From Klebsiella aerogenes (lineage in GTDB: Bacteria; Pseudomonadota; Gammaproteobacteria; Enterobacterales; Enterobacteriaceae), in NCBI GenBank assembly GCA_029027985.1, contig CP119076.1, positions 496,001 through 560,000 on the forward strand: 64,000 bases of DNA. The letters are read 5' to 3'. The notes under the pieces are model-generated. The model made no database searches. It had not been told where the DNA came from and saw nothing but the letters and a program-made list of their open reading frames with translations. This document shows positions 11,988 through 24,946 of this stretch, in pieces (within the stretch, counting starts at the first letter, position 1; each line of letters opens with the position of its first letter). The translations under genes and the position numbers were made by a program.

Positions 11988-12260
11988 TTAGTCTTCGTCA
12001 AACCCGGCGTTGAACAGCGCGATCACCGCAGCCAGCGCCTCGGCTTCCTGTGGACCGCTGGCTTCCACCTCAATTTGCCGCCCTTTGGCGGAATCAAGCA
12101 TCAGCAGGGCGATGACGCTATTGGCTTCCGCCTCCGTGCCTTCATCGTTGCGCAGCAGCACTTCCGCATCGAAATTCTGCATCAGCTCGAACAGCTTCAT
12201 TGCCGGGCGCGCGTGCATGCCCAGCTTATTGGTGATTTCAACGGTCTGCTTTACGGTCAT
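11988..12260 (-). CDS. npr: Phosphocarrier protein NPr (nitrogen PTS)
   Basis: HPr-like phosphocarrier of the PTS-Ntr chain (PtsP to NPr to PtsN). 90 residues, with the phosphorylated His16 in [10 protein letters not shown]. Its ATG overlaps the rapZ stop by four bases. Last gene of the rpoN-hpf-ptsN-rapZ-npr series; mtgA converges on it from the other strand. Confidence 0.97.
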   Translation of the reverse strand: MTVKQTVEITNKLGMHARPAMKLFELMQNFDAEVLLRNDEGTEAEANSVIALLMLDSAKGRQIEVEASGPQEAEALAAVIALFNAGFDED

Positions 12261-13111
12261 GATTTACGTTTTTCCAACGTCCGGTGACGAGACTGCACGT
12301 TCTTGCCGCGCGAGCGGAAGTAGTCAGCCAGCTGCTCGGCGATATAAACCGAGCGGTGCTTACCGCCAGTACAACCAATGGCTACCGTCAGATAGCTGCG
12401 GTTATTGGTTTCCAGCATCGGTAACCATAGCTCAAGATAGCTACGGGTCTGATAAATAAAGTTGTGCACTTCCGTATGGCGATCGAGGAAGGCGGCAACA
12501 GGCTTATCCAGACCGGTCATCGGGCGCAGCTTCGGATCCCAGTGTGGGTTAGGCAGGAAGCGTACGTCAAAGACGTAGTCAGCGTCGATAGGGATACCGT
12601 GTTTGAAACCGAAAGATTCAAACACCATCGTCAGTTCGCGTTCGCGTTTGCCTAACAGGCGAGTACGCAGCATCTCGGCCAGTTCGTGCACCGACATTTC
12701 AGAAGTATCGACGATCAGATCCGCGCGGGAACGCAGCGGCTCAAGCAGATCGCTCTCTTCATCGATCGCGCTTTCCAGCGACAGATTTTTGCTGGAGAGT
12801 GGGTGTAAACGACGGGTATCGCTGTAACGGCGGATCAGAGTGTTGCGGTCGGCATCAAGGAACAGCAGCTGCGGCGAAAAGGAGTCCGGCAGATTATTCA
12901 TTGCCTGTTCGAAGATTTCCGGCGATTCCGGCATGTTACGCACGTCGATGCTAACGGCCGCGGAAATATTGCGGTCGGCCAGCGTTCGCGCCAGATCGGG
13001 CAACAGCACCACCGGCAGGTTGTCTACGCAGTAGAAGCCCATATCTTCCAGCGCTCGCAGGGCGACGGATTTCCCCGAGCCAGAGCGGCCGCTGACGATC
13101 ATCAGTACCAT
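12257..13111 (-). CDS. rapZ: RNase adapter protein RapZ
   Basis: Binds the sRNA GlmZ and presents it to RNase E, so controlling GlmS synthesis; glucosamine-6-phosphate is its ligand. 284 residues. Walker A GRSGSGKS at 8-15, a Walker B-like region ([15 protein letters not shown]), and a C-terminal domain with the conserved [14 protein letters not shown] motif and a lysine/arginine-rich end ([19 protein letters not shown]) that serves RNA binding. It follows ptsN after 45 bases and overlaps npr. Confidence 0.97.
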   Translation of the reverse strand: MVLMIVSGRSGSGKSVALRALEDMGFYCVDNLPVVLLPDLARTLADRNISAAVSIDVRNMPESPEIFEQAMNNLPDSFSPQLLFLDADRNTLIRRYSDTRRLHPLSSKNLSLESAIDEESDLLEPLRSRADLIVDTSEMSVHELAEMLRTRLLGKRERELTMVFESFGFKHGIPIDADYVFDVRFLPNPHWDPKLRPMTGLDKPVAAFLDRHTEVHNFIYQTRSYLELWLPMLETNNRSYLTVAIGCTGGKHRSVYIAEQLADYFRSRGKNVQSRHRTLEKRKS

Positions 13112-13156
13112 GTACCGTTTCTCCTCAGTACGATAAAGGTTAAGTCGCGACTTTGG

Positions 13157-13645
13157 TTAAGCGTCATCGCTGCTGCCTGCTTCGGTGATGATCTCATACA
13201 ACTCTTCATCGCTCACCGCAGCGCGAAGGCGACGGCAGATGGTTTTGTCTGCCAGACGTTTGGCGACCAACGAGAGCGTATGCAGGTGGGTTTTGGTTTG
13301 ATCGGCTGGCACCAGCAGGGCAAACAGCAGATCGACCGGTTGATTGTCGATCGCATCGAAAGCGATCGGCGTTTCCAGCTGCACAAAAACGCCAACGGCG
13401 CGCAGGGTATCCTCTTCGAGTTTACCGTGAGGGATCGCAATGCCGTTGCCGATCCCGGTACTGCCCATTTTTTCACGGGTGAGGATCGCTTCAAATACCA
13501 CCTGTGGCGGTAAACCTAACTGCTTTGCCGCCAGTTCGCTGATGATTTCCAGCGCGCGTTTCTTGCTCTGGCAGTGAACCTGGCTACGGGTACATTCCTG
13601 GTTAAGGACATTGCTCAGTTGTAGAGCGGAATCGTTGTTCATCAT
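13157..13645 (-). CDS. ptsN: PTS IIA-like nitrogen-regulatory protein PtsN
   Basis: EIIA-Ntr of the nitrogen PTS; its phosphorylation state modulates potassium transport, GlmS and other targets through direct protein contact. 162 residues, PTS EIIA type 2 fold, with the phospho-accepting His73 in GIAIPHGKLEED. AGGTGA stands before the first of two adjacent Met codons; homologues align to the first. It lies 58 bases after hpf. Confidence 0.97.
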   Translation of the reverse strand: MMNNDSALQLSNVLNQECTRSQVHCQSKKRALEIISELAAKQLGLPPQVVFEAILTREKMGSTGIGNGIAIPHGKLEEDTLRAVGVFVQLETPIAFDAIDNQPVDLLFALLVPADQTKTHLHTLSLVAKRLADKTICRRLRAAVSDEELYEIITEAGSSDDA

Positions 13646-13703
13646 AATTTCACCTGAGCTGCCCTTATCCGCGGGCTGCGGACAAGGGCGATCGCCCGGA
13701 CAA

Positions 13704-13991
13704 TTAGTGTTGTTTCAGTTTATCTTTATGTTTTGTTAACTGTCTTGCCAGCTTATCGATGAGGCCATCGATAGCGGCATACATATCCTGCCCTTCCGCG
13801 CTGGCATGGATTTCGCCGCCGTTGACATGCAAATTGGCATCCGCGATTTGCGTCACCTTCTCTACTTTTAACACAATATAGACCTGATTGATCCTATCGA
13901 AAAACTGCTCCAGTTTGCCGAACTTCGAGGTGACGAAGTCGCGCAGGGCGGGAGTGATTTCGACGTTGTGTCCTGTAATGTTGAGCTGCAT
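13704..13991 (-). CDS. hpf: Ribosome hibernation promoting factor HPF
   Basis: Short HPF that joins RMF in forming 100S ribosome dimers in stationary phase. 95 residues, starting MQLNITGHNVEIT, with the conserved beta-alpha fold and the basic C-terminal end KLARQLTKHKDKLKQH. The frame is open further upstream to 14075, but that would overlap rpoN and the ATG at 13991 gives the family length. It follows rpoN by 22 bases. Confidence 0.97.
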   Translation of the reverse strand: MQLNITGHNVEITPALRDFVTSKFGKLEQFFDRINQVYIVLKVEKVTQIADANLHVNGGEIHASAEGQDMYAAIDGLIDKLARQLTKHKDKLKQH

Positions 13992-14013
13992 AGCGTCTTC
14001 CTTATCGGTTGTG

Positions 14014-15447
14014 TCAAACCAGCTGTTTGCGCTGGTTTGACGGCGGAATGGATAAAGACTCTCGGTACTTAGCAACAGTGCGGCGCGCCACCATAATACC
14101 CTGATCGGAGAGCATGGTGGTGAGCTTGCTGTCGCTCAACGGCTTCGCGGGGTTTTCCGCGGCGATTAACTTCTTCACCAGCGCGCGAATTGCGGTGGAC
14201 GATGCCTCGCCGCCGCCTTCGGTATTCACGTGGCTGGAGAAGAAATACTTCAATTCAAAAATACCGCGCGGACTGTGCAGATATTTTTGTGTGGTAACGC
14301 GTGAAATCGTCGATTCGTGCATCTCGACGGCCTGGGCGATATCCGCCAGTACCATCGGTTTCATAAACTCTTCGCCCTGTTCAAAGAAGGCTTGCTGCTG
14401 TTCAACGATGCAGCGGCTGACGCGCAGCAGGGTGTCGTTACGGCTCTCAAGGCTCTTGATCAGCCAGCGGGCTTCCTGCAGGTTACTGCGGATAAACTGG
14501 CTGTCGGCGTCATTGCGCGCGTTGCTGCCCATCGCGGCGTATTGCTGGTTGATCTTCAGGCGCGGAATGCTGTCGGAGTTGAGCTCGACGACCCAGCGAC
14601 CGCTGCTCTTGCGCACCAGTACGTCCGGGATGACGTATTCCGGCTCGCTGGTCTGAATGGACTGGCCTGGGCGCGGATCCAGTGACTGGATCAGGCATAC
14701 CGCTTCTTTCAGCACCTCTTCTTTCAACCGGGTCACGCGCATCAGGCTGCGGAAGTCGTGATTGGCCAGCAGATCGAGATGTTCGCTGATGATCAACTGA
14801 GCTTCTTCCAACCACGGCGTCTCTTTCGCAAACTGTGAAAGTTGGATTAACAGGCAGTCGCGCAGATCCTTGGCGGCGACGCCGACCGGATCAAAGCGCT
14901 GTACGCGTTTGAGAACCGCTTCGACTTCCTCAATGCCAATGTCGTCGTCTTCAATGCTGTCGACGATATCCAGAACAGGAATGGTGAGGTAGCCGGTATC
15001 GTCAACGGCGTCGACGATCGAAGTGGCAATGGCACGGTCGGTGTCGGTGAAGGGGGTGAGTTCCACCTGCCACATCAGGTAATCCTGCAGGCTTTGCGTA
15101 GTTTCACCCTGATAGATAGGTAGTTCGTCATCCTGATAGTCGACGCCATTGCCCGATGGCGTGCCGGCGGTGTAGATCTCATCCCAACTGGCGTCCAGCG
15201 GGAGCTCTTCCGGCATCTCTTTCTGTTCGAGCGCGTCAACGGTATCCAGGGACTCGCGGTCCTCGGTTTCTTGGGTTTCAACCTCTTCGTGAAGATCGGT
15301 TTGCTCGAGCAACGGGTTACTCTCCAGAGCTTGCTGGAGTTCTTGCTGGAGTTCTAACGTGGACAACTGCAACAAGCGGATAGCCTGCTGCAGTTGAGGC
15401 GTCATGGCAAGCTGTTGGCTTAGCCTTAATTGCAAACCTTGCTTCAT
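14014..15447 (-). CDS. rpoN: RNA polymerase sigma-54 factor RpoN
   Basis: Sigma factor for nitrogen-assimilation and other promoters that need AAA+ activators. 477 residues. Region I ([28 protein letters not shown]) is Gln/Leu-rich, region II is acidic (about 50-110), region III carries the core-binding and HTH segments, and the C-terminal RpoN box [10 protein letters not shown] is intact. An in-frame TTG four codons upstream (15459) follows GGAG closely and could add MTLN; the ATG agrees with homologues. First gene of the rpoN-hpf-ptsN-rapZ-npr series and 47 bases after lptB. Confidence 0.98.
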   Translation of the reverse strand: MKQGLQLRLSQQLAMTPQLQQAIRLLQLSTLELQQELQQALESNPLLEQTDLHEEVETQETEDRESLDTVDALEQKEMPEELPLDASWDEIYTAGTPSGNGVDYQDDELPIYQGETTQSLQDYLMWQVELTPFTDTDRAIATSIVDAVDDTGYLTIPVLDIVDSIEDDDIGIEEVEAVLKRVQRFDPVGVAAKDLRDCLLIQLSQFAKETPWLEEAQLIISEHLDLLANHDFRSLMRVTRLKEEVLKEAVCLIQSLDPRPGQSIQTSEPEYVIPDVLVRKSSGRWVVELNSDSIPRLKINQQYAAMGSNARNDADSQFIRSNLQEARWLIKSLESRNDTLLRVSRCIVEQQQAFFEQGEEFMKPMVLADIAQAVEMHESTISRVTTQKYLHSPRGIFELKYFFSSHVNTEGGGEASSTAIRALVKKLIAAENPAKPLSDSKLTTMLSDQGIMVARRTVAKYRESLSIPPSNQRKQLV

Positions 15448-15494
15448 GTTCAGGGTCAATATCTCCGGCTAAAACGTCTATAACCTCTACCCTA

Positions 15495-16220
15495 TCAGAG
15501 TCTGAAGTCTTCCCCAAGGTACACGCGTTTAACCTGCTCGTCTTCAAGGATTTGCTGCGGGGTGCCGTGGGCGATCAGGTGGCCCTGGCTCACGATATAA
15601 GCACGTTCGCAGACCGCCAGCGTTTCCCTGACGTTATGATCAGTGATAAGGACGCCAAGCCCGCTGTCGCGCAGGTGTTCGATGATGCGTTTGATGTCGA
15701 TAACGGAGATCGGATCGACCCCGGCGAAAGGTTCATCCAGTAGAATGAACTTCGGGTTTGCCGCTAAGGCGCGGGCAATTTCGACGCGGCGGCGTTCACC
15801 ACCGGAGAGCGCCTGGCCTAAGCTATCGCGCAGATGTTCGATATGGAATTCTTCCATCAGCTCTTTGGCGCGATCGTCGCGCTGCTCGCTGCTGAGATCG
15901 TCGCGAATCTGCAGAACCGCCATCAGGTTGTCGTAGACGCTCAGGCGGCGGAAGATCGAGGCTTCCTGCGGCAAATAACCGATACCGCGGCGCGCGCGGG
16001 CGTGCAGCGGCAGCAAACTGATATCTTCATCATCGATGATAATGTTGCCGGCGTCGCGCGGTACGATACCGACCACCATGTAAAAGGTGGTGGTCTTACC
16101 GGCGCCGTTCGGACCAAGCAGACCGACAATTTCGCCGGAGTTGACGGTCAGACTGACGTCTTCTACCACGCGGCGGCCTTTGTAGGCTTTGGCGAGGTTC
16201 TTTGCAGTTAATGTTGCCAT
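15495..16220 (-). CDS. lptB: LPS export ABC transporter ATPase LptB
   Basis: Cytoplasmic ATPase of LptB2FGC, which extracts lipopolysaccharide from the inner membrane. 241 residues: Walker [10 protein letters not shown] (36-44), signature [15 protein letters not shown], Walker [13 protein letters not shown] and the switch histidine in LITDHNVRE. The start is 6 bases after the lptA stop. LptF and LptG are encoded elsewhere, as in other enterobacteria. Confidence 0.98.
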   Translation of the reverse strand: MATLTAKNLAKAYKGRRVVEDVSLTVNSGEIVGLLGPNGAGKTTTFYMVVGIVPRDAGNIIIDDEDISLLPLHARARRGIGYLPQEASIFRRLSVYDNLMAVLQIRDDLSSEQRDDRAKELMEEFHIEHLRDSLGQALSGGERRRVEIARALAANPKFILLDEPFAGVDPISVIDIKRIIEHLRDSGLGVLITDHNVRETLAVCERAYIVSQGHLIAHGTPQQILEDEQVKRVYLGEDFRL

Positions 16221-16226
16221 AACGGA

Positions 16227-16772
16227 TTACTTACCTTTCTTTTGCTGATCGCCGCTTTTGTCCTGCAACTGCGAAGGCACCAGGACCGTGGTCACGCGAC
16301 CGCCTTTGTTGCTGAAGGCCTGCATTTTCTGCTCTTTCACCAGATAGGTGATTTTGTCGCCCTGAATATTGCTATCCAGCTGCTCCAGGTGCGCGTTGCC
16401 GGTCAGCACCACAAAGTCGTTTTGCAACTCATAATGCATTTTCGAGGCGCGGCCTTTCACCGGTTTGCCGTTGTCCTGCATCTGGTAGAACGTCGCCGGG
16501 TTGCCGAAACCGTCGATGACTTCTTTGCCTTTTTCACCTCCAGGGCGGGTGACGACTACTTTATCGGCATTGATCTTAATGGTTCCCTGGGTGACGACCA
16601 CGTTGCCGGTAAAGGTCACCACATTGCCCTGCATATCCAGCGACTGCTGATCGGATTCGATATGAATCGGCTGATCGGTATCACCGGTTTTTGCCAGCGC
16701 CGGCAGGCTGGCGGCCAGAAGCGCGCTGGCGAGCGCAATGTTAAGGCTGAGTTTGTTTGTTCTGAATTTCAT
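16227..16772 (-). CDS. lptA: Lipopolysaccharide transport periplasmic protein LptA
   Basis: Periplasmic bridge protein whose beta-jellyroll subunits pass LPS from LptC to LptD. 181 residues from the ATG at 16772. The signal peptide ends ALA at about residue 27, then the OstA/LptA core. The start lies inside lptC, overlapping it by 32 bases. An upstream in-frame TTG at 16793 is less likely. The C-terminal tail is slightly shorter than in E. coli (185 residues). Confidence 0.97.
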   Translation of the reverse strand: MKFRTNKLSLNIALASALLAASLPALAKTGDTDQPIHIESDQQSLDMQGNVVTFTGNVVVTQGTIKINADKVVVTRPGGEKGKEVIDGFGNPATFYQMQDNGKPVKGRASKMHYELQNDFVVLTGNAHLEQLDSNIQGDKITYLVKEQKMQAFSNKGGRVTTVLVPSQLQDKSGDQQKKGK

Positions 16773-17316
16773 AAGAGGTTCTAACCTTTTCAATCAGCTC
16801 GGCATTTTTGCTGCGTAGGTTCCCGCGCATTTTCAGGCCGCTGGAATTAAATGTTGTTCCGTACAACGTCACCATATCGTCAGAGGTTACATCCTGGGTC
16901 ACCAGGTTTACCTGTGCGTTATCGGTCGTAATTTTGCGCAGTTGAGAGTCGGCGCTCAGCGCGTTGACCTCAACGTGGCCGTAAAGATACAGCATACGGT
17001 CGTTGGTTAACTTGGCTTTATCCGCTCTGATCGACCAGGTCGGAACCTTATTGGTATCAAAGGTGGTCATCACCGGGTTGGTGAACCACGAGACTTCCTG
17101 TTCGGAAAAATACTCGACGTGCTCGGCTATCAGACGATAGCTCAGCGCGCCTTCCGGGCTATACACCACGGTGTCAGTGTGCTCGCTTTTATACGTCGGA
17201 TCGTTAGGATTGACCGCGACGGCCGCGGTGTCGTCCGTACTCGCCAGGTTCAGGCCGATCAGGATCAACGCGACCAGCGATAGTAAGATGATAACCCAAC
17301 GTCTGGTTTTACTCAT
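16741..17316 (-). CDS. lptC: LPS export protein LptC
   Basis: Bitopic inner-membrane protein linking LptB2FG to LptA. 191 residues: one N-terminal transmembrane helix (about 7-25) and a periplasmic jellyroll. Its ATG overlaps the kdsC stop (ATGA) and its 3' end overlaps lptA, so kdsC-lptC-lptA are tightly coupled. Confidence 0.97.
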   Translation of the reverse strand: MSKTRRWVIILLSLVALILIGLNLASTDDTAAVAVNPNDPTYKSEHTDTVVYSPEGALSYRLIAEHVEYFSEQEVSWFTNPVMTTFDTNKVPTWSIRADKAKLTNDRMLYLYGHVEVNALSADSQLRKITTDNAQVNLVTQDVTSDDMVTLYGTTFNSSGLKMRGNLRSKNAELIEKVRTSYEIQNKQTQP

Positions 17317-17879
17317 ATTGATTGCCCTTTGGCCTCATCAAGCTTGCCCTGCGCCAATAGTAACAAATCGCAGACTTCGCGTACCGCACCGCGTCCGCCG
17401 TTAATTCGGGTGATATAATTCGCACGCGGCAACAGAAGCGGGTGCGCATCGGCGACCGCGACGCTTAAACCGACTTCCGCCATCACCGGCCAGTCGATCA
17501 AATCGTCGCCGATATAAGCCACTTCATCCGGGCGAACCGCCAGTTTGCTTAATAATTCGCGAAACGCCAATAGCTTATCGGATTGTCCTTGATACAGATG
17601 CGTAATGCCCAGCGTCTGGCAACGGTCTTCTACCAGTTTAGCTTTTCGCCCGGTAATAATCGCCACTTCAATACCGGAAGTCAGCGCGCAGCGGATCCCG
17701 TAGCCATCGCGGACGTTAAACGCTTTCAGCTCTTCGCCATTGTTGCCCATATAGATAAGGCCGTCGGAGAGTACGCCGTCGACGTCGAGGATCAGTAAAC
17801 GGATCTTCGCCGCCCGATCGATAAATTCCTGGCTTACCGGCCCATAGCAGGTTGTGACCTGGGCATCAGCATTATTCAT
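17313..17879 (-). CDS. kdsC: 3-deoxy-D-manno-octulosonate 8-phosphate phosphatase KdsC
   Basis: Releases Kdo from Kdo-8-phosphate for lipopolysaccharide inner core synthesis. 188 residues, HAD family subclass C0 without a cap: motif I LDVDGVLSDG (Asp32, Asp34), motif II ITGRKAKL, motif III lysine and motif IV GDDLIDWPVM. It follows kdsD by 13 bases. Confidence 0.98.
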   Translation of the reverse strand: MNNADAQVTTCYGPVSQEFIDRAAKIRLLILDVDGVLSDGLIYMGNNGEELKAFNVRDGYGIRCALTSGIEVAIITGRKAKLVEDRCQTLGITHLYQGQSDKLLAFRELLSKLAVRPDEVAYIGDDLIDWPVMAEVGLSVAVADAHPLLLPRANYITRINGGRGAVREVCDLLLLAQGKLDEAKGQSI

Positions 17880-17892
17880 ATTTTATCCTTAC

Positions 17893-18879
17893 TTACACTA
17901 CGCCAGCGCGCAGGAGATCGTGCATATGTACCACACCTAACAGCCGGTCGCCATCGGCAACCAGCACGCAGGTTATATGACGGGATTGCATCAGGTTCAG
18001 CGCATCCACCGCCAGCATACCTGGACGGATGCGGATCCCGCCAGGAGTCATCACTTCCGCGATGCTGGCGTTGCGCATATCGACACCGGTATCGAATACA
18101 CGGCGCAGGTCGCCATCGGTGAAGATGCCAATAATGTTCATCTCATCATCGCAGATGGCCGTCATGCCTAAATTCTTACGCGTGATTTCCAGCAACGCAT
18201 CGCGCAAGGTGGCCTGAATACCGACGTGCGGGATTTCATCACCGGTGTGCATAATATCATTGACTCGCAACAGCAGCTTACGACCAAGTGCGCCGCCGGG
18301 GTGCGACAGGGCAAAATCTTCAGCGGTAAAGCCGCGCGCTTCGAGCAGCGCCACGGCGAGGGCGTCGCCCATCACCAGTGCGGCGGTGGTGCTGGAGGTC
18401 GGCGCCAGCCCAAGCGGGCAGGCCTCTTTTGGCACTTTTACGCACAGATGAATATCGGCAGCGCGCGCCATGCTGCTGTCAGGACGGCTCGTCACGCAGA
18501 TAAGCGGCACCTGCTGGCGCTTAAGTACGGGGATCAGCGCCAGTATTTCGTTTGATTCGCCGGAGTTTGACAGCGCAATGACCACATCCTGCGGCGTGAC
18601 CATTCCCAGATCGCCATGAGCGGCTTCGCCAGGGTGGACAAAGAAGGAAGAGGTGCCGGTACTGGCGAATGTCGCCGCCATTTTGCGCCCGATATGGCCG
18701 GATTTGCCCATGCCCATGACCACGACTTTGCCGCCGCAGCGGAAAATCGTTTCACAGGCGCGGGTGAAATCTTCATTAATATATTGATCGAGCTGGGCCA
18801 GACCTTCACGTTCAATTTCCAGAACCTGACGTCCTGCTTGTTGAAAGTCAAAATCCGTTGGCAAATCTATTTGCGACAT
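17893..18879 (-). CDS. kdsD: D-arabinose 5-phosphate isomerase KdsD
   Basis: Converts ribulose 5-phosphate to arabinose 5-phosphate, the first step toward Kdo. 328 residues: an N-terminal SIS domain (GMGKSGHIGRKMAATFASTG; SNSGES) and two C-terminal CBS domains (about 200-328). The ATG at 18879 fits the family length. An upstream ATG at 18897 overlaps the yrbG stop as ATGA and would add six residues; either could be used. Confidence 0.97.
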   Translation of the reverse strand: MSQIDLPTDFDFQQAGRQVLEIEREGLAQLDQYINEDFTRACETIFRCGGKVVVMGMGKSGHIGRKMAATFASTGTSSFFVHPGEAAHGDLGMVTPQDVVIALSNSGESNEILALIPVLKRQQVPLICVTSRPDSSMARAADIHLCVKVPKEACPLGLAPTSSTTAALVMGDALAVALLEARGFTAEDFALSHPGGALGRKLLLRVNDIMHTGDEIPHVGIQATLRDALLEITRKNLGMTAICDDEMNIIGIFTDGDLRRVFDTGVDMRNASIAEVMTPGGIRIRPGMLAVDALNLMQSRHITCVLVADGDRLLGVVHMHDLLRAGVV

Positions 18880-18893
18880 GATGTTATCCCGAT

Positions 18894-19871
18894 TCATTCA
18901 ACGAAGAACGGCGCTGAACAGAACAGCACCGCTAACCAAACCACAAAACCGCCGACCAACAAGGCGCCCGCGACACGCCCCGGCTGGCGTTTACGGCGCC
19001 AGCACAGCAGCGCGAAGATCACGCTGACCAGCAGCATGATGCTGTAGTCGCGCGTAAAGGCTTCGGCAGGGAAGGCGCCAGGCGCGATAAGCGCCGGCAG
19101 CCCGAGAACCAGTACAAGGTTAAGGATATTGGCGCCAATGATATTCCCGATGGCGATATCGTCTTCCCCTTTTCGTGCACCAGCGATAGCGGTGGCCAGT
19201 TCCGGCAGGCTGGTGCCGATGGCGATAACCGTTAAACCGACCGTCAGTTCGCTTATCGCGAAATAGTTTGCCAACACCGTCGCGTTATCCACCACCATGC
19301 GGGTCGCCATTGGCATGATAATCATCGCAACGCCGAGCCAGAGCAGAGCAACAGGCAGCGAGCCGCCGCGCGGCAGTTCCGCCAGTTGCTCCTGAGTCAG
19401 GCTATCGGTTCCCTGGCGTTCCGCCAGGCGAGCTATTTTAATGGTGAAGACCAGCCACAGTATGGCCAACGCCAGTAAAAACAGGCCATCCAGACGCGAC
19501 AGCTGACCATCGTAGAGCACAAACCCCGCCAGCAAACTGACCAGCAACATTAGCGGTAATTCGCGGCGCAGGATATCAGAATGCACGGTAAATGGATGGA
19601 GCAAGGCGGCAAGACCGAGAATTAATAAAATATTCGTCATGTTGGATCCCAGCGCGGTGCCGATCGCCAGATCGGTCTGCCCGTGCAGGGAGGCGGCGGC
19701 GGAAACGATGATCTCCGGCAAGCTGGTGCCGATACTGACCACCGTCATCCCGATGATAAGCGGCGGGATCCCCATCATGCGACACAATATTGAAGCGGCG
19801 TATACCAGACGATCGGCGCTGTAAACCACCAGCAGTAAACCAATTATTAACAGAGCCGTTGCTAAGAGCAT
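18894..19871 (-). CDS. yrbG: Calcium/sodium:proton antiporter family protein YrbG
   Basis: Inner-membrane protein of the CaCA superfamily; its physiological substrate in E. coli is not settled. 325 residues with about ten hydrophobic segments in two inverted halves, each carrying the alpha-repeat motif GTSLPE (VVSIGTSLPEI near residue 46, VIAIGTSLPEL near 218) with the ion-binding acidic residues. First gene of the yrbG-kdsD-kdsC-lptC-lptA-lptB series, divergent from mlaF. Confidence 0.95.
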   Translation of the reverse strand: MLLATALLIIGLLLVVYSADRLVYAASILCRMMGIPPLIIGMTVVSIGTSLPEIIVSAAASLHGQTDLAIGTALGSNMTNILLILGLAALLHPFTVHSDILRRELPLMLLVSLLAGFVLYDGQLSRLDGLFLLALAILWLVFTIKIARLAERQGTDSLTQEQLAELPRGGSLPVALLWLGVAMIIMPMATRMVVDNATVLANYFAISELTVGLTVIAIGTSLPELATAIAGARKGEDDIAIGNIIGANILNLVLVLGLPALIAPGAFPAEAFTRDYSIMLLVSVIFALLCWRRKRQPGRVAGALLVGGFVVWLAVLFCSAPFFVE

Positions 19872-20077
19872 CTAAAGTCCTTTCTTCAGGTATAATCGTC
19901 GCCTCGCTGGCCGTCCGTACGCAGCGTAACGAATTCTTAATTTTGACTTTATGTGTGGCAAAAGTAAAACAAATGCCAGCTTTCGCTAACCCGGGCAGGT
20001 AAGATTCTGTAAAAATGTTGGGTTTGTGGTGAAAGAAAGCGCCATGCTTAGCTCGAAGGTTTAGTAAGGATGATTTT

Positions 20078-21680
<1,603 letters not shown>

Positions 21681-21684
21681 GTTC

Positions 21685-22236
21685 ATGCAAACGAAAAAAA
21701 ATGAGATCTGGGTAGGTGTGTTCTTACTGGCGGCGCTGCTGGCAGCGTTGTTTGTCTGCCTGAAGGCGGCAAACGTCACCTCGCTGCGTACCGAACCGAC
21801 TTATCGTCTTTACGCAACCTTCGATAACATCGGCGGTCTGAAGGCACGCTCGCCAGTGCGTATTGGCGGTGTGGTCGTCGGCCGCGTTGCGGATATCACC
21901 CTCGACCCGAAAACCTATCTGCCGCGTGTCGCTCTCGATATCGACGACAGCTACAACCATATTCCGGACACCAGCTCGCTGGCGATTCGCACTTCTGGTT
22001 TACTTGGCGAGCAGTACCTGGCACTGAATATCGGTTTCGAGGATCCGGAATTGGGGACCGCTATTCTTAAAGACGGCGGCACGATCCAGGATACCAAGTC
22101 CGCGATGGTGCTGGAGGACCTGATTGGCCAATTCCTCTATAACAGCAAGGGCGGCGATAATCAGAATTCTGGCAGTGATAAAGCAGCGGAAGCAGGCCAT
22201 ACTGACGCTACGCAGCCAGCTGGCACGACGCATTAA
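21685..22236 (+). CDS. mlaD: Phospholipid transport MCE protein MlaD
   Basis: Inner-membrane-anchored MCE protein that forms a hexameric ring and receives lipid from MlaC. 183 residues: one N-terminal helix (about 7-28), a single MCE domain (about 39-116, with DNIGGLKARSPVRIGGVVVG), a hydrophobic pore-loop segment (GLLGEQYLALNIG) and a polar C-terminal tail. The ATG at 21685 gives the family start MQTKKNEIWVG; an upstream in-frame start inside the mlaE end is unlikely. Confidence 0.97.
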   Translation: MQTKKNEIWVGVFLLAALLAALFVCLKAANVTSLRTEPTYRLYATFDNIGGLKARSPVRIGGVVVGRVADITLDPKTYLPRVALDIDDSYNHIPDTSSLAIRTSGLLGEQYLALNIGFEDPELGTAILKDGGTIQDTKSAMVLEDLIGQFLYNSKGGDNQNSGSDKAAEAGHTDATQPAGTTH

Positions 22237-22254
22237 TTTCAGGAGAGACAAGAT

Positions 22255-22890
22255 ATGTTTAAACGCTTACTCATGGTCGCCATGCTGGTGATTGCCCCGT
22301 TGACCGCCGCGCATGCCGCGGATCAGACTAACCCATACAAGCTGATGGACGAAGCGGCGCAGAAAACCTTCGATCGTCTGAAAAACGAACAGCCGAAGAT
22401 CAAGGCTAATCCGAACTACCTGCGCGACATCGTCGATCAGGAACTGCTGCCGTACGTGCAGGTGAAATACGCCGGTGCGCTGGTGCTGGGCCGTTATTAC
22501 AAAGAGGCGACGCCTGCACAACGTGAAGCTTACTTTGCCGCGTTCCACGATTACTTGAAACAGGCTTACGGCCAGGCGCTGGCGATGTACCACGGCCAGA
22601 CCTACCAAATCGCGCCTGAGCAGCCGTTGGGCAGTGCGACTATCATTCCAATTCGTGTGACCATCCTCGACCCGAACGGCCGTCCTCCGGTGCGCCTGGA
22701 CTTCCAGTGGCGTAAAAATACCCAGACCGGCAACTGGCAGGCCTACGACATGATTGCCGAAGGCGTCAGCATGATCACCACTAAGCAAAACGAGTGGAGC
22801 GACCTGCTGCGGACTAAAGGCATTGACGGTCTGACCGCGCAACTGAAAGCGATCTCCGCGCAGCCGATTACCCTGGAACAGAAAAAATAA
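22255..22890 (+). CDS. mlaC: Periplasmic phospholipid-binding protein MlaC
   Basis: Soluble shuttle between the OmpC-MlaA complex and MlaFEDB. 211 residues with a signal peptide ([21 protein letters not shown], cut after residue 21) and the Tol2/MlaC fold. AGGAGAGA lies before the ATG. The last base of its stop codon is the first base of mlaB. Confidence 0.97.
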   Translation: MFKRLLMVAMLVIAPLTAAHAADQTNPYKLMDEAAQKTFDRLKNEQPKIKANPNYLRDIVDQELLPYVQVKYAGALVLGRYYKEATPAQREAYFAAFHDYLKQAYGQALAMYHGQTYQIAPEQPLGSATIIPIRVTILDPNGRPPVRLDFQWRKNTQTGNWQAYDMIAEGVSMITTKQNEWSDLLRTKGIDGLTAQLKAISAQPITLEQKK

Positions 22891-23180
22891 TGAGCGAACA
22901 GCTGAGCTGGAACCGTGACGGCGAACGCCTGGCGTTGCGCGGCGAGCTGGATCAAGAGTTTATTCTGTCGCTGTGGAATGCGCGCGCGCAGGCGACTGAG
23001 GGAGTGTCGATTATCGATCTCAACGAGGTCACTCGGGTCGATAGCGCTGGCGTCGCGTTGTTAGTCCATTTTGTCGCGCTGATCCGTCGGCAGGGCAAAG
23101 AGGTGCAGCTCGTTGGAAAAAGCGAAAACTTGCAAACGTTGGTCAGTCTTTACAACCTGCCAGCTGACATGATCCCTTAA
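22890..23180 (+). CDS. mlaB: STAS-domain protein MlaB
   Basis: Cytoplasmic regulator that binds MlaF and is needed for complex assembly and ATPase activity. 96 residues, one STAS domain. The STAS loop here reads VDSAGVALL, with Ser52 where E. coli has Thr52; both hydroxyl residues occur in this family. This protein is the most diverged of the five Mla proteins. Last gene of the operon, followed by a terminator. Confidence 0.93.
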   Translation: MSEQLSWNRDGERLALRGELDQEFILSLWNARAQATEGVSIIDLNEVTRVDSAGVALLVHFVALIRRQGKEVQLVGKSENLQTLVSLYNLPADMIP

Positions 23181-23212
23181 TTTTTTCAGTAGGTTATTAC
23201 TGAAGCTATTCT

Positions 23213-23246
23213 GAAAGCCCCGTCAATCTATTCGATGGGGCTTTTT
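23213..23246 (+). terminator. Intrinsic terminator after mlaFEDCB
   Basis: AAAGCCCC pairs with GGGGCTTT around a 16-nt interior that itself can pair partly, and the stem runs into a T run, 33 bases after mlaB. Confidence 0.85.
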
Positions 23247-23316
23247 GCTTGTTTAAGACAGCGCCACTTTCCTCTAAGATGTTGGGCTGTTTTCACTCTC
23301 AGAAAAATTTGATCCC

Positions 23317-23571
23317 ATGGAAAATCATGAAATTCAGACCGTGCTGATGAACGCACTCTCCCTTCAGGAAGTCCACGTCTCTGGCGATGGCAGCCACTTT
23401 CAGGTTATCGCTGTGGGGGAGATGTTCGATGGCATGAGTCGGGTAAAAAAACAGCAGTCCGTTTATGCACCGCTGATGGAATTTATTGCCGACAACCGTA
23501 TCCATGCTCTGTCGATCAAAGCGTTTACCCCGCAAGAATGGGCGCGCGATCGCAAACTTAATGGCTTTTAA
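23317..23571 (+). CDS. ibaG: BolA family iron-metabolism protein IbaG
   Basis: BolA-like protein that binds Fe-S clusters with monothiol glutaredoxin Grx4; in E. coli it is induced by acid. 84 residues, with the BolA core [24 protein letters not shown] and the conserved [10 protein letters not shown] end. 54 bases ahead of murA, likely co-transcribed with it. Confidence 0.95.
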   Translation: MENHEIQTVLMNALSLQEVHVSGDGSHFQVIAVGEMFDGMSRVKKQQSVYAPLMEFIADNRIHALSIKAFTPQEWARDRKLNGF

Positions 23572-23610
23572 GCGGTAGGGATATCCCCTACCGCGTTGAT
23601 GAATTTTTAA

Positions 23611-24885
<1,275 letters not shown>

Positions 24886-24946
24886 TCCTGCTGCGGTAGC
24901 AGCCCTCTGACGTGCGTCTGGGGGCTGTTATCGAGTTCCCCTCACG